Source of the DNA: Oribacterium sinus
Lineage (GTDB): Bacteria > Bacillota > Clostridia > Lachnospirales > Lachnospiraceae
Length of the DNA: 64,000 nucleotides
Reading direction: 5' to 3'
Assembly: GCF_014202695.1 (NCBI RefSeq)
Contig: NZ_JACHHH010000001.1
Location: 168,739-232,738, forward strand
Shown: positions 32,763 through 43,277 of the stretch, piece by piece
Layout: each line of letters starts with the position of its first letter
How positions within the stretch are numbered: position 1 is the first letter of the stretch
Notes under the pieces: model-generated
The model's input: the letters and a program-made list of their open reading frames with translations, nothing else
What the model was told of the DNA's origin: nothing
Database searches by the model: none
Translations under genes and position numbers: made by a program

Positions 32763-34868
32763 ATGTATAAGAGTTATTCAATGGAACTTGCCGGAAGAAC
32801 CCTGACGGTGGATGTGGATAGGGTTTGCGCGCAAAGTAACGGTGCCGCATTGATGCACTATGGAGACACTACGGTGTTGTCCACCTGTACCGCTTCCGCA
32901 AAGCCGAGAGACGGTATTGATTTCTTCCCCCTTTCCGTAGAATACGAAGAAAAGATGTATTCTGTAGGAAAGTTCCCGGGAGGATTTAAGAAGAGAGAAG
33001 GAAGAGCCAGTGACAATGCGATTTTAACCGCAAGAGTTATTGACCGTCCTATGCGTCCTCTCTTCCCTAAGGACTATAGAAATGATGTTTTATTAAACAA
33101 CCTGGTATTATCCGTGGATCAGGATGCTTCTCCTGAACTCTTGGCGATGCTTGGCTCTTCCCTGTCCACCTGTCTTTCCGATGTTCCCTTTGACGGTCCC
33201 TGTGCAACCACCCAGATCGGAATGGTCGGGGGAGAATTTGTGGTAAATCCCGGAAACGGAGAGAAGGCGGTTTCCGACCTTTTATTGACTGTAGCTTCCA
33301 CAAAAGAGAAGGTTATCATGATCGAAGCCGGAGCTAACGAGCTTCCGGAGGACAAGATGATTGAGGCAATTTATCTTGCCCATGATGTAAACCAGCAGAT
33401 TATCGGTTTCTTTGAGAGCATTATCGAAGAATGCGGAAAAGAAAAGCACAGCTATGTTTCCAGCGCCATTCCTGAAGAATTATTTGCGAAGATGAAGGAA
33501 GTGGTAAAGCCGGAGGAGATGGAGAAGGCTGTATTTACCGATGATAAGGCGGAAAGAGATGCCAATGTTTCCCTTCTTAGTGAAAGATTGGTAGAAGCTT
33601 TCCAGGATGATGAGGAAGCTTTGGCCATTTTACCGGATGCCATCTATCAGTATGAGAAGAAGACTGTTCGTAAGATGATTTTAAAGGATCATAAGAGACC
33701 GGACGGAAGAGCCATCGATGAGATTCGTAAGTTAGAGGCTGAGGTAGATCTTCTCCCCAGAGTACATGGTTCTGCCATGTTTAAGAGAGGACAGACTCAG
33801 ATTATGAATATTACTACCCTGGCACCTCTTTCCGAGGTTCAGAAGGTAGAAGGGCTAAATGAATTTGAAACGGAAAAGCGTTATTTACACCAGTATAACT
33901 TCCCCGGATATTCCGTAGGAGAGGCTAAGGCTTCCAGAGGTCCCGGAAGAAGAGAAATCGGTCACGGTGCTTTGGCAGAGAAGGCTTTAATCCCTGTACT
34001 GCCTTCCGTGGAAGAATTCCCCTATGCGATTCGTTCCGTTTCCGAGACTATGGAGTCTAACGGTTCTACTTCCATGGCTTCCACCTGTGCATCCTGCATG
34101 TCTTTGATGGCTGCCGGTGTTCCCATTAAGAAGCCTGTTGCCGGAATTTCCTGCGGTCTTGTAACCGGAGACAGCGATGATGAGTATTTGGTACTTACTG
34201 ACATTCAGGGCTTGGAAGACTTCTTCGGGGATATGGACTTTAAGGTAACCGGAACAGAGGACGGAATCACTGCTATCCAGATGGATATTAAGATTCACGG
34301 CTTGACTCGTCCCATCGTGGAAGAGGCTATTCGCAGAGCAAGAGAAGCAAGACTCTTTATTATGAACGGTGTTATGAAAGAAGCGATTGCAGAGCCTAGA
34401 GCGGAGCTTTCTCCGTATGCACCGAAGATTTTGACTATGTCTATCAATCCGGAGAAGATTGGAGATGTTATCGGAAAGCAGGGTAAGACCATTAACGGTA
34501 TCATCGAAGAAACCGGCGTGAAGATCGATATTGATGATAACGGAACTGTTTCCATTTCCGGAACAAACCTGCCTGATTTGGAAAGAGCAAAGAAAATTAT
34601 TGAGTCTATTGTAAACGATATTGAGCCGGGACAGATTTTTGAAGGAACCGTAGTCAGAATGATGGATTTTGGTGCCTTTGTACAGTTAAGCCCCAACAAG
34701 GACGGCATGATTCACATTTCCAAGCTATCTGACCAGAGAGTCAATAAGGTAGAGGATGTGGTTCATATCGGAGATAAGGTTAGAGTAAAGGTTCTGGAAG
34801 TGGATAAGATGGGCAGAATCAATCTTTCTATGCGCCCACAGGATTTGGTAGAGAAGCAGGAAGCGTAA
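32763..34868 (+). CDS. pnp: Polyribonucleotide nucleotidyltransferase (PNPase)
   Basis: 701 residues. Phosphorolytic 3'-5' exoribonuclease. Two RNase PH cores (about 10-140 and 310-540), the second with FPGYSVGEAKASRGPGRREIGHGALAEKAL (phosphate/catalytic region). A KH domain follows (VIGKQGKTINGIIEETG, about 565-580) and an S1 domain at the end (EGTVVRMMDFGAFVQLSPNKDG). Start ATG with AAAGGAGG upstream. It has its own promoter and leader hairpin after the rpsO terminator. Confidence 0.97.
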   Translation: MYKSYSMELAGRTLTVDVDRVCAQSNGAALMHYGDTTVLSTCTASAKPRDGIDFFPLSVEYEEKMYSVGKFPGGFKKREGRASDNAILTARVIDRPMRPLFPKDYRNDVLLNNLVLSVDQDASPELLAMLGSSLSTCLSDVPFDGPCATTQIGMVGGEFVVNPGNGEKAVSDLLLTVASTKEKVIMIEAGANELPEDKMIEAIYLAHDVNQQIIGFFESIIEECGKEKHSYVSSAIPEELFAKMKEVVKPEEMEKAVFTDDKAERDANVSLLSERLVEAFQDDEEALAILPDAIYQYEKKTVRKMILKDHKRPDGRAIDEIRKLEAEVDLLPRVHGSAMFKRGQTQIMNITTLAPLSEVQKVEGLNEFETEKRYLHQYNFPGYSVGEAKASRGPGRREIGHGALAEKALIPVLPSVEEFPYAIRSVSETMESNGSTSMASTCASCMSLMAAGVPIKKPVAGISCGLVTGDSDDEYLVLTDIQGLEDFFGDMDFKVTGTEDGITAIQMDIKIHGLTRPIVEEAIRRAREARLFIMNGVMKEAIAEPRAELSPYAPKILTMSINPEKIGDVIGKQGKTINGIIEETGVKIDIDDNGTVSISGTNLPDLERAKKIIESIVNDIEPGQIFEGTVVRMMDFGAFVQLSPNKDGMIHISKLSDQRVNKVEDVVHIGDKVRVKVLEVDKMGRINLSMRPQDLVEKQEA

Positions 34869-34888
34869 GTACAGCTTAAGGGGGAAAA

Positions 34889-36343
34889 ATGAAGATTAGA
34901 ACGAGATATGCACCTTCCCCTACCGGAAGGATGCATGTGGGAAATTTGCGAACCGGCATGTATGCCTATCTTATTGCCAAGCATGAGGGAGGAGACTTCC
35001 TCCTTCGTATAGAAGATACAGACCAGGAAAGAGAAGTGGAAGGGGCTGTGGATATTATCCGTAGAACCCTGGAAGCCACCGGACTTTTCTGGGATGAGGG
35101 ACCGGATAATCCCGGAGATTGCGGTCCCTATGTGCAGTCGGAAAGAGTGAAGACCGGCGTTTATATGGACTATGCCAAGAAGCTGGTGGATAAGGGAGAG
35201 GCTTACTACTGCTTCTGTGACGAGGAACGTTTAAAGAGCCTGCAAACCGAGGTAAACGGAGAGACGCTTTTCCATTATGACAAGCACTGCCTTTCTCTTA
35301 CTAAAGAAGAGGTGGAAGAGAAGTTAAAGCAGGGCCTGCCCTTTGTTATTCGCCAGAATAATCCGACAGAAGGCAGCACTACTTTCCATGATGAGCTTTA
35401 CGGGGATGTTACCGTGGAGAACAGCGAACTGGACGACATGGTGCTGATTAAGTCCGACGGCTATCCTACCTATAACTTTGCCAATGTTATAGATGACCAT
35501 TTGATGGGGATTACCCATGTGGTTCGCGGAAACGAATATCTTTCTTCCAGCCCTAAGTACCAAAGACTCTATGATGCCTTCGGTTGGGAGTCTCCGAAGC
35601 TGATTCATTGCCCCTTGATTACGGATGAGAATCATAAGAAGCTATCCAAGAGATCCGGACACTCCTCCTTTGAGGATCTGATTGACCAGGGCTTTGTGGC
35701 TGAGGCGGTGGTAAACTTTGTGGCTCTTTTAGGCTGGAGCCCTGAGGAAAATGAAGAGATTCTTTCTTTAGAGGATTTGGTTCGTTTGTTTGATTACCGT
35801 AGAATTTCCAAGAGTCCTGCGGTTTTCGATATGGGTAAGCTTCGTTGGATGAACGGGGAGTACATCAAGAAAATGGACTTTGACAAGTTCTATGAGAGAG
35901 CTCTCCCCTTCGTGAAAGAAGCTGTAGGTGAGGGATTGGATCATAAGAAGATTGCCGAGATGGTTAAGAGCAGAATCGAAATCTTCCCGGACATTCCCGA
36001 GCAGGTTTCCTTCTTTAAGGAAGTTCCGGAATATGAGCTGTCTCTTTATGAAAACAAAAAGGCAAAGTGTAATTTAGAGAATTCTTTGAGTCTTCTGGAA
36101 GAGGTTCTTCCTTTATTACAGGAGGAAAATGACTACAGTAACGATCATTTGTATGAGAAATTACAGGCCTTCGGTCAGGAAAAGGGCTACAAGACAGGCT
36201 TTATGATGTGGCCCATCCGCATTGCCCTTTCCGGAAAGCAAATGACTCCCGCAGGAGCTACCGAGATTCTTTCCGTACTGGGTAAGGAAGAGTCCTTAAA
36301 GAGAATTGAAAAAGCAATAGAGAGATTAAAAGAAAAGAGGTAA
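34889..36343 (+). CDS. gltX: Glutamyl-tRNA synthetase
   Basis: 484 residues, class I synthetase. The HIGH region reads [19 protein letters not shown] (HVGN form), and the KMSKS loop is [16 protein letters not shown] (about residue 250). The Cys motif [10 protein letters not shown] is present. It charges tRNA-Glu (or also tRNA-Gln in non-discriminating forms; not decidable here). GGGGG site before the ATG, 20 nt after pnp. The stop overlaps thrS (TAATG). Confidence 0.95.
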   Translation: MKIRTRYAPSPTGRMHVGNLRTGMYAYLIAKHEGGDFLLRIEDTDQEREVEGAVDIIRRTLEATGLFWDEGPDNPGDCGPYVQSERVKTGVYMDYAKKLVDKGEAYYCFCDEERLKSLQTEVNGETLFHYDKHCLSLTKEEVEEKLKQGLPFVIRQNNPTEGSTTFHDELYGDVTVENSELDDMVLIKSDGYPTYNFANVIDDHLMGITHVVRGNEYLSSSPKYQRLYDAFGWESPKLIHCPLITDENHKKLSKRSGHSSFEDLIDQGFVAEAVVNFVALLGWSPEENEEILSLEDLVRLFDYRRISKSPAVFDMGKLRWMNGEYIKKMDFDKFYERALPFVKEAVGEGLDHKKIAEMVKSRIEIFPDIPEQVSFFKEVPEYELSLYENKKAKCNLENSLSLLEEVLPLLQEENDYSNDHLYEKLQAFGQEKGYKTGFMMWPIRIALSGKQMTPAGATEILSVLGKEESLKRIEKAIERLKEKR

Positions 36344-38226
36344 TGGCATTGGATAAGCAGGAATTTTTAGAGAGATACAGACATTCTCTTGCACATATTT
36401 TAGCAAAAGCCATGGTAGAGCTGTATGGTCCTGAGGTACAGTATGCGATCGGACCCCAGATTGAAGATGGCTGTTATTATGACTTTGCTCTGCCCAAGTC
36501 CTTGTCCGAAGAGGATTTTAAGACTATTGAGGACAAGATGAGAGAAATCATCAAAAGAAGAGAGAACTGGACCAGAGAGGAGCTGTCCCGGGAGGCGGCC
36601 TTGGCTCTCTTTGATAAGCAAAAGTTCAAAAAGGAGCTGATTCAGGATCTTCCTGCCGATGAAGTCATCAGTATTTATCGTACCGGTGATGATTTTGTGG
36701 ATCTTTGCCGGGGACCTCATGTGGAGAATTCTCAGGAACTCATGAATGTGGCCTTCCAGATTAAATCCATTTCCGGAGCTTACTGGCGTGGAGATGAGCA
36801 CAGAGATCAGTTACAGCGTGTTTATCTTTTTGCCTTCCCGGATAAGAATGCCTTAAAGGAGCATTTGAAGTGGTTACAGGAAGCCCAGGAGAGAGACCAT
36901 AAGAAGCTGGGTAGCCAGCTTGACCTTTTCATGTTTGATGAGACTGCTCCCGGAATGCCATATTGGCTTCCCAGAGGTTGGAAGATGTATCAGGCGCTTT
37001 TAGCCTATTCCAGAAGTGTGCAGGCAAAGCACGGTTACACGGAGATTTCCGCACCCCTTATCAATAATAAGAAATTATGGTTGATTTCCGGACACTGGGC
37101 ACATTACATTAACAATATGTTTATGGTTCCCGGTATTTCCGGCTGGTTAAAGGCCGATGCTGACCTGTCCGGTGTACTGGAGCATCCTACTGATGCCAGC
37201 CTTGGAGAGAAGATTGTAAAGATTCAGGCAGGCTCTGTAATCTACAATCGTGAGAATATTGATACCATGGCGGCAAAGCCCATGAACTGCCCTAACGCCA
37301 TGATTACCTACAAGAGAAGAAATCGTTCCTATAAGGAGCTTCCAATTCGGTATTCCGAGTATGATGTACTCCACAGAAAGGAAAAATCCGGACAAATGAA
37401 CGGACTTTTCCGTGTACAGGAGTTCCGTCAGGATGATGACCATACCTTCGTAATGGAATCTCAGATTGAGGCGGAAATTGCGGACATCATCTCCATTGCG
37501 GATGAAGTATACAAGACCTTCGGCGTTACTTATCGTGCAGAGCTCTCCACAAGACCTGATGATTTCATGGGAGATATCGAGGTTTGGGATAGAGCGGAGG
37601 CTGCTTTAAAGAAGATTCTCACCGACAAGTACGGAGAGGGCGGTTTTGAAATCAATGAAGGAGACGGTGCCTTCTACGGACCAAAGATTGACTTACAAAT
37701 TAAGGATGCTTTGGGAAGAGAGTGGCAGTGTGGAACTATCCAGCTGGACTTCCAGCTTCCTCACAACTTTGGCTTAACTTACCAGACTGCTGAAGGAAGC
37801 ACCGCTATGCCGGTGGTAATCCATAGAGCAATTTACGGATCCTTGGAGCGCTTTATCGGTATTATTATCGAGAACTTCAAGGGAAGCTTCCCCTTCTGGT
37901 TAAGCCCCGAGCAGGTAGGAATCGTACCGATACGAGAAGAGCATAACGACTACGGAAAAGAAGTTTATGATGCTCTTTCCGATATGGGAATTCGTGCGGA
38001 AATTGACTACTCCGATAAGAATATGAAGGAAAAGATTAAGACCTACAAGAACTATAAAAATCCATATATTCTGGTTTTGGGAGATAAGGAAATGGAGGAA
38101 AAGACTGTTTCCATTAATATGCGCGGTTCTAATAAGCAGATTAATAACATTCCATTAGATGCCTTCCTTAAAGCTTGTGAAAGAATGCAGAAGGAACACA
38201 GCTTAGAGCTGATGGATGAGTTTTAA
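36343..38226 (+). CDS. thrS: Threonyl-tRNA synthetase without TGS domain
   Basis: 627 residues, class II synthetase. It starts directly in the editing domain (RHSLAHILAKAM, the HxxxH site, then DLCRGPHV); the ~60-residue N-terminal TGS domain is absent. The catalytic core follows with SGHWAHYINNMF, AKPMNCPNAM (usual NCPGHM), FRVQEFRQDD and the anticodon-binding domain. Between NNMF and AAKPMNCP there is an insertion of about 40 residues (around 255-300) that compact ThrRSs lack. It overlaps gltX by one base. Confidence 0.92.
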   Translation: MALDKQEFLERYRHSLAHILAKAMVELYGPEVQYAIGPQIEDGCYYDFALPKSLSEEDFKTIEDKMREIIKRRENWTREELSREAALALFDKQKFKKELIQDLPADEVISIYRTGDDFVDLCRGPHVENSQELMNVAFQIKSISGAYWRGDEHRDQLQRVYLFAFPDKNALKEHLKWLQEAQERDHKKLGSQLDLFMFDETAPGMPYWLPRGWKMYQALLAYSRSVQAKHGYTEISAPLINNKKLWLISGHWAHYINNMFMVPGISGWLKADADLSGVLEHPTDASLGEKIVKIQAGSVIYNRENIDTMAAKPMNCPNAMITYKRRNRSYKELPIRYSEYDVLHRKEKSGQMNGLFRVQEFRQDDDHTFVMESQIEAEIADIISIADEVYKTFGVTYRAELSTRPDDFMGDIEVWDRAEAALKKILTDKYGEGGFEINEGDGAFYGPKIDLQIKDALGREWQCGTIQLDFQLPHNFGLTYQTAEGSTAMPVVIHRAIYGSLERFIGIIIENFKGSFPFWLSPEQVGIVPIREEHNDYGKEVYDALSDMGIRAEIDYSDKNMKEKIKTYKNYKNPYILVLGDKEMEEKTVSINMRGSNKQINNIPLDAFLKACERMQKEHSLELMDEF

Positions 38227-38259
38227 TGAATTTTTACCTTGTTTTTGTTTTGACTGAAG

Positions 38260-38448
38260 AGACAGAGAAAAGAAATGATTCGCCTGGTTTTTCAGCAGTA
38301 TAGCTTGAGAATAAGGGGCAATGTGAGCCCGTCGGTTCTTAGCTTTTGTTTTTTGAAAGCTTAGAACCGCTACGAGGCGAGCTTAGCGAGAGCGTGCCCC
38401 TGTTCCAAGCTATACTGGGAAAAACGGTGCAGTTCCTTTCCTCTGTCT
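38260..38448 (+). repeat. Family B long palindromic element, copy B3
   Basis: 189 bp. Outer arms AGACAGAG..AAAG / CTTTCCTCTGTCT, then GTATAGCTTG / CAAGCTATAC, GGGGCA / TGCCCC, an inner stem GGTTCTTAGCTTT / AAAGCTTAGAACC and the conserved GAGCCCG and GGCGAGCTTAGCGAGAGCG words. Compared with B2 and B5 the middle arms have changed on both sides (GGTCT to GCTTG), keeping pairing. Confidence 0.88.
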
Positions 38449-38522
38449 ATTTTATTTGAAAATATTTAGAAAAAATTCATGGAAAACTCAAAAAAAACAT
38501 CTGCTCAAAGCTGTTAATAAGG

Positions 38523-38587
38523 TATAATAAAAAAGTTTTTATGTAAAACTATAGATATATAGGTGTTTGAGGTAGAATATTTACCTC
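38523..38587 (+). promoter_or_regulatory. Promoter-like sequence and small hairpin in the ilvD leader
   Basis: A TATAAT at 38523-38528 without a clear -35, followed by a 6-bp hairpin GAGGTA / TACCTC at 38569-38587. The rest of 38449-38702 is AT-rich. No T-box signature was found. Confidence 0.35.
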
Positions 38588-38702
38588 GAGTATGCAGTAG
38601 TTTTTGTTTAGCGGATAGACAAATTTTCTTATATGGGAAAATTCAGAAAAAATTGTTTTAGTTTATGTAGCTAATCAAAAGCGTTTAGAGTAAGGAGAGT
38701 CT

Positions 38703-40379
38703 ATGAATAGTGAGCATGTGAGAGAAGGGGTACAGTCTGCGCCTCATAGAAGTTTATTTAATGCCTTAGGCTATACCAAGGAAGAGATGAAGAAGCCCAT
38801 GATTGGTGTGGTTTGTTCTTATAACGAAATCGTACCGGGACATATTAACTTGGATAAAATTGCGGATGCAGTAAAGATGGGTATTGCGGAAGCCGGCGGT
38901 ATGCCGGTGGAGTTTCCGGCTATTGCGGTTTGTGACGGTATTGCCATGGGACATACCGGAATGAAATATTCTCTGGTAACCAGAGACTTAATTGCGGATT
39001 CCACAGAATGTATGGCAAGAGCCCATCAGTTTGACGGTTTGGTGATGATTCCAAACTGTGATAAGAATGTGCCCGGTCTTTTGATGGCAGCAGCCAGAGT
39101 GAATATCCCAACTGTCTTTGTATCCGGCGGACCTATGCTTGCGGGTAAGGTAAGGGGAGAGAAGCGTTCTCTTTCTTCCATGTTTGAGGCCGTGGGAGAA
39201 TATGAGGCAGGAAAGATTGGCATGGAGGAGCTGAAGCTCTATGAGGAAAATGTTTGTCCTACCTGCGGTTCCTGCTCCGGTATGTATACCGCAAACTCCA
39301 TGAACTGCTTAACAGAGGTTATCGGAATGGGACTTCCCGGAAACGGAACCATTCCTGCAGTTTACTCTGCTCGTATTCGTTTGGCAAAGATGGCGGGCTA
39401 TGCCATCATGGATATGATTGAGAAAAATATTCGCCCCAGAAACATTATGACAGAGGCGGCATTCCGAAATGCCTTAACGGTAGATATGGCGTTGGGATGT
39501 TCCACTAATACTATGCTTCACTTGCCTGCCATTGCCCATGAATGCGGCATTGAGTTAAAGGTGGAAAATGCCAATGAAATCTCTGCAAAGACTCCGAATC
39601 TTTGTCATTTGGCTCCCGCAGGCTATGCCTATATGGAGGACTTGAACGAAGCCGGCGGTGTGTATGCGGTGATGAAGGAGCTGTCTAAGAAGAATCTTTT
39701 GGATCTTTCCGGCATTACTGTTACCGGAAAGACTATGGAGGAAAATATTGCTCATGCCAGAAATAAGGATGAGGAGATTATTCGTCCTATTGATAAGCCC
39801 TTTATGCCTATTGGAGGTATTGCAGTGCTGAAGGGAAATCTGGCTCCGGATACCGGGGTGGTAAAGCGTTCCGCAGTGGCTCCGGAAATGATGGTGCATG
39901 AGGGACCTGCCAGAGTATTTGACTGCGAAGAAGATGCGATTGCTGCTATCAAGGGAGGAAAGATTAATCCCGGAGATGTGGTGGTCATCCGTTATGAAGG
40001 GCCAAAGGGCGGTCCCGGAATGAGAGAGATGCTGAATCCTACCTCAGCCATTGTAGGTATGGGCTTAGGAAGCACGGTGGCTCTTATTACAGACGGTCGT
40101 TTCTCCGGCGCTTCCCGTGGCGCTGCTATCGGACACGTTTCTCCTGAGGCAGCTGTGGGTGGACCGATTGCTCTGATTGAAGAAGGAGATATCATTTCCA
40201 TCGATATTCCAAACTATAGCTTGAATGTAAAGCTAAGTGATGAGGAGTTGGAGAAGAGAAGAAAGGCTTGGAAGCCGAAGAAGAGAACGGATCTGGACGG
40301 TTATCTTGTTCGTTACCGTGCGCTGGTTACCAGCGGAAACCGTGGAGCGATTTTAGAGCTTCCTAAGGACTGGGAATAA
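38703..40379 (+). CDS. ilvD: Dihydroxy-acid dehydratase
   Basis: 558 residues. Fe-S enzyme making 2-keto acids for valine, isoleucine and, through leuA, leucine. The cluster ligands are in NCDKNVPG (about 120-127) and [17 protein letters not shown] (about 190-206); the C-terminal signature [12 protein letters not shown]...[17 protein letters not shown] is complete. AAGGAG precedes the ATG. A strong terminator follows, so it is probably monocistronic here. Confidence 0.97.
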   Translation: MNSEHVREGVQSAPHRSLFNALGYTKEEMKKPMIGVVCSYNEIVPGHINLDKIADAVKMGIAEAGGMPVEFPAIAVCDGIAMGHTGMKYSLVTRDLIADSTECMARAHQFDGLVMIPNCDKNVPGLLMAAARVNIPTVFVSGGPMLAGKVRGEKRSLSSMFEAVGEYEAGKIGMEELKLYEENVCPTCGSCSGMYTANSMNCLTEVIGMGLPGNGTIPAVYSARIRLAKMAGYAIMDMIEKNIRPRNIMTEAAFRNALTVDMALGCSTNTMLHLPAIAHECGIELKVENANEISAKTPNLCHLAPAGYAYMEDLNEAGGVYAVMKELSKKNLLDLSGITVTGKTMEENIAHARNKDEEIIRPIDKPFMPIGGIAVLKGNLAPDTGVVKRSAVAPEMMVHEGPARVFDCEEDAIAAIKGGKINPGDVVVIRYEGPKGGPGMREMLNPTSAIVGMGLGSTVALITDGRFSGASRGAAIGHVSPEAAVGGPIALIEEGDIISIDIPNYSLNVKLSDEELEKRRKAWKPKKRTDLDGYLVRYRALVTSGNRGAILELPKDWE

Positions 40380-40500
40380 AGATCTTGCTTTGAAAAAAAT
40401 AAGTTTTAAGGAATCTGCTGAAAATTGTATTTTATAAATACGATTCCTCTAAATTTCCTTTCCATGGATTGTAATATTGAAATTTTTGAGTAAAATAAGT

Positions 40501-40538
40501 AGGGTTTACCTTTTCTCTAAGGTAAACCCTATTTCTTT
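40501..40538 (+). terminator. Terminator after ilvD
   Basis: AGGGTTTACCTT / AAGGTAAACCCT, a perfect 12-bp stem, then ATTTCTTTTCTTTTTTT. The remaining gap to 40742 is AT-rich; TTAAAAT at about 40686 could be a -10 for the next gene. Confidence 0.85.
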
Positions 40539-40742
40539 TCTTTTTTTGGGGGCTTAGTCTAAAAATAGCAAGTAAGAATAAATAGTTTTTACAATAATAC
40601 AAAATGTTTTTTATGGAGCTTTCCTAAAAAATCAAATAAATAGGAAGTATTATAGATTTTACGTAGCCAGAGGAATCATTTTACGTTAAAATAATGAGAT
40701 TAAGAATTTTGTAAGGAAACGATGAGCCAGTAAGGAGGACCG

Positions 40743-43262
40743 GTGGCACAGATGGGAGATAAGGAGCGAAATAAAATTATTCGTTTTGCTTTGCTTTTGG
40801 CAAGCTTTCTTTGTCTGCTTCTTTTTGTGTTCTTAACTTTTTTTGCATGGCAGAATTTTTTCAGTCAGAAGCCGAAGGAATGGAAGGAGTGGAAGGAAAG
40901 TGACGTGAGCTATATGCTCCCGGAGAAAAAGAACATTCTCTTTCTGAGCTCCTATGATACATCATCCCCACTCTTTTCCAGTGAGTTGGAGGGAATGGAA
41001 TCCATCATTAATCAATCCAATATTCATTTGGATACCATAAACATGGATTTTCAGCATTTTGGACATGATAAGGATATTGAAGCGATTTATACCTTTGTAC
41101 AAACCCGTTTGGCGAATAGAGAAAAGCCTTATGACGGAGTTTTGGTGGGAGATGATAGAGCTCTGGAATTTGTTTTGGAAAAGCAGGGGGAGCTTTTTCC
41201 GGATATTCCCATCATTTTCTTCAGCATCAACAATCAGGAACTGGCAAAGAATGCAGCTAAAAATCCCAAGTGTTCAGGATATTACAGTCCATCCTACTTA
41301 AAAGATACTTTAAGCTTGGCAACTTCCCTGCAAATGGGTGCGGATACCATTATGGTGCTTTATGATAATACTTATTGGGGAAATCAAGCCAAGGAAGAGT
41401 TTTTCTCCCTGCAACGAAGCTTTTCCTCCTATCGTTTTGCGGGCCTTAATTTTTCGCAGATGAAGAAAGAAGATTTTCTGGAAGCCATTGAGAAGCTGGA
41501 TGAAAAAAGTATTGTCCTTTATATTTCCACTACCCTGGATGAAGACGGTAATTATTATCCGGGAAATCAGGCTATGAAAATGGTTTTGTCCAGAGCCAAT
41601 GTACCGGTTTATAGCTATGTTATGCTGGATAATGTCAAGGGATTTTTGGCGGGTAGAGCGCCGGATATAAAACAAATGGCCAAGGATGCCAGTCTGCTGA
41701 TGCTGGATGTGCTATCGGGCAAGAAGGATGTGGAGAAAACCGCAGAGGAAGAGGATAGTCCGGGAAAACTGACAGTGGATAATCGTGTCCTCAGTGCTTA
41801 CCATCTTTCCAAAGCACGGCTTCCGAAGAATATTGTGTTGGAGGATACTCCTCAGCAATGGATGATGCGCTATGCCCGTTACTTATTTATAGCAGCCTTT
41901 CCTTTAATGGCAGTATGCATGATTGCTATTTACTTCTTGATGAGTCGTTTGCACAGTCAGAAGGTCATGCAGGATTTGGAAGAAAAGAATGAGAATCTAT
42001 TGCTGGCAAAGGATGATTTGGAGCATAAATTAAGCTATGATTTATTGACAGAGCTTTTGAACCGACAAACCGCATTGTCAAGGCTTACGGATTATATTGG
42101 AGACAGCAAAGAGTATTCTTGTGTTTTAGTGGACATTGACAACTTAAAAGAATTGAATGAATCCAGAGGCTATGATACCGGAGACTTGTATCTTGTGGCT
42201 GTAGCAAATCGTCTTCGCCGCTTTGAAAAGGATCATGGGGTTATTCTTTCCCGCTATGGGGGAGATGAGTTTATGATTATTTTTCCGAGAAAATGTTTAC
42301 AGGAGGATTCTCCGGAGCTGGCGGAAATCCTTTCAATCTTCCGAAGGGCAATTACCGTAGGAGAAGAGACGGTGTATATGAATGCCTCCGGAGGCGTCGC
42401 TTCCTCTATAGGCGGGGAGAGCCCCCGGACGATTGTCATGTACGCCGGACTGGCCATGAGCTTTGCAAAACGGAAGGGAAAAAACCGTTTGGTATTCTAT
42501 AGTGAGGAGCTTCGATACAAAAAAGAAAAAATCAGTCAAATTTTGAAGATCGTGGAGAATGCCATTCAGGAGAATTCCTTCTATATGGTATATCAGCCTC
42601 AGGTGGACTGTAAGACCAGAAAAGTTGTAGGCTTTGAATCTCTTATGCGTATTCGAAATGAGGATTGCTCTCCGGATCAATTTATTCCCGTTGCGGAAAG
42701 CTATGGTTATATTGTAAAGCTGGGTAAGATTGCGGTGGAACAGGTTATAAGGCAGCTGGCCAAGTGGAAGGAAGTGGGTCATGCTCTATGCCCTATCTCC
42801 ATTAACTTCAGCAGTTATCAGATTTATGATGATGATTTTGTGGAATATCTTTTTTACCAGCTGGATCGTTATGAAATTCCTCATGAATATGTGGTTTTGG
42901 AAATCACCGAGGGAATTCTCTTTGAAGAAAGTAAACAGACCAAGAAAATCTTTAACCGCCTGGTGGAAGCCGGAATTCAACTCCATTTGGATGATTTCGG
43001 AACCGGCTACAGTAGCTTTAGCTACCTGCCCTATATTCCCTTGAATACGGTGAAAATGGATAAGTCCTTAATCGATCATTTCCTGCCGAACAATGGAGAT
43101 GTTATTCGAAACTTGATTGACATTGTTCATGACTTGGGAAAGGTTGTTATCGTAGAAGGCGTAGAAGATGAGTGGCAGTATGAAAAACTCTTGGAGTATC
43201 AATGTGATATTATTCAAGGCTATCTTTTTGGCGGACCTTTGCAGGCGGGAGAAATTCCTTAA
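40743..43262 (+). CDS. Membrane GGDEF-EAL protein with extracytoplasmic binding-protein-like sensor
   Basis: 839 residues. A signal-anchor helix (about 15-38) is followed by an extracytoplasmic domain of about 330 residues that looks like the ABC_sub_bind fold (KKNILFLSSYDTSSPLF, then PYDGVLVGDDRALEFV and FPDIPIIFFSINN). A second helix (about 378-402) leads to a coiled coil. GGDEF is intact (LSRYGGDEFMIIF), as is EAL chemistry (GFESLMRI in place of EAL, EITEGILFE, DDFGTGYSSFSYL, EGVE, QGYLFGGP). It could make or degrade c-di-GMP. GTG 40743 sits 4 nt from AGGAGG; ATG 40752 is the alternative. Confidence 0.88.
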   Translation: MAQMGDKERNKIIRFALLLASFLCLLLFVFLTFFAWQNFFSQKPKEWKEWKESDVSYMLPEKKNILFLSSYDTSSPLFSSELEGMESIINQSNIHLDTINMDFQHFGHDKDIEAIYTFVQTRLANREKPYDGVLVGDDRALEFVLEKQGELFPDIPIIFFSINNQELAKNAAKNPKCSGYYSPSYLKDTLSLATSLQMGADTIMVLYDNTYWGNQAKEEFFSLQRSFSSYRFAGLNFSQMKKEDFLEAIEKLDEKSIVLYISTTLDEDGNYYPGNQAMKMVLSRANVPVYSYVMLDNVKGFLAGRAPDIKQMAKDASLLMLDVLSGKKDVEKTAEEEDSPGKLTVDNRVLSAYHLSKARLPKNIVLEDTPQQWMMRYARYLFIAAFPLMAVCMIAIYFLMSRLHSQKVMQDLEEKNENLLLAKDDLEHKLSYDLLTELLNRQTALSRLTDYIGDSKEYSCVLVDIDNLKELNESRGYDTGDLYLVAVANRLRRFEKDHGVILSRYGGDEFMIIFPRKCLQEDSPELAEILSIFRRAITVGEETVYMNASGGVASSIGGESPRTIVMYAGLAMSFAKRKGKNRLVFYSEELRYKKEKISQILKIVENAIQENSFYMVYQPQVDCKTRKVVGFESLMRIRNEDCSPDQFIPVAESYGYIVKLGKIAVEQVIRQLAKWKEVGHALCPISINFSSYQIYDDDFVEYLFYQLDRYEIPHEYVVLEITEGILFEESKQTKKIFNRLVEAGIQLHLDDFGTGYSSFSYLPYIPLNTVKMDKSLIDHFLPNNGDVIRNLIDIVHDLGKVVIVEGVEDEWQYEKLLEYQCDIIQGYLFGGPLQAGEIP

Positions 43263-43277
43263 GGAGGAGAATGTAAA

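Noticed and set aside
38449-38702. T-box or riboswitch upstream of ilvD
   Set aside because: No T-box antiterminator sequence and no terminator stem next to the start; only a small 6-bp hairpin.
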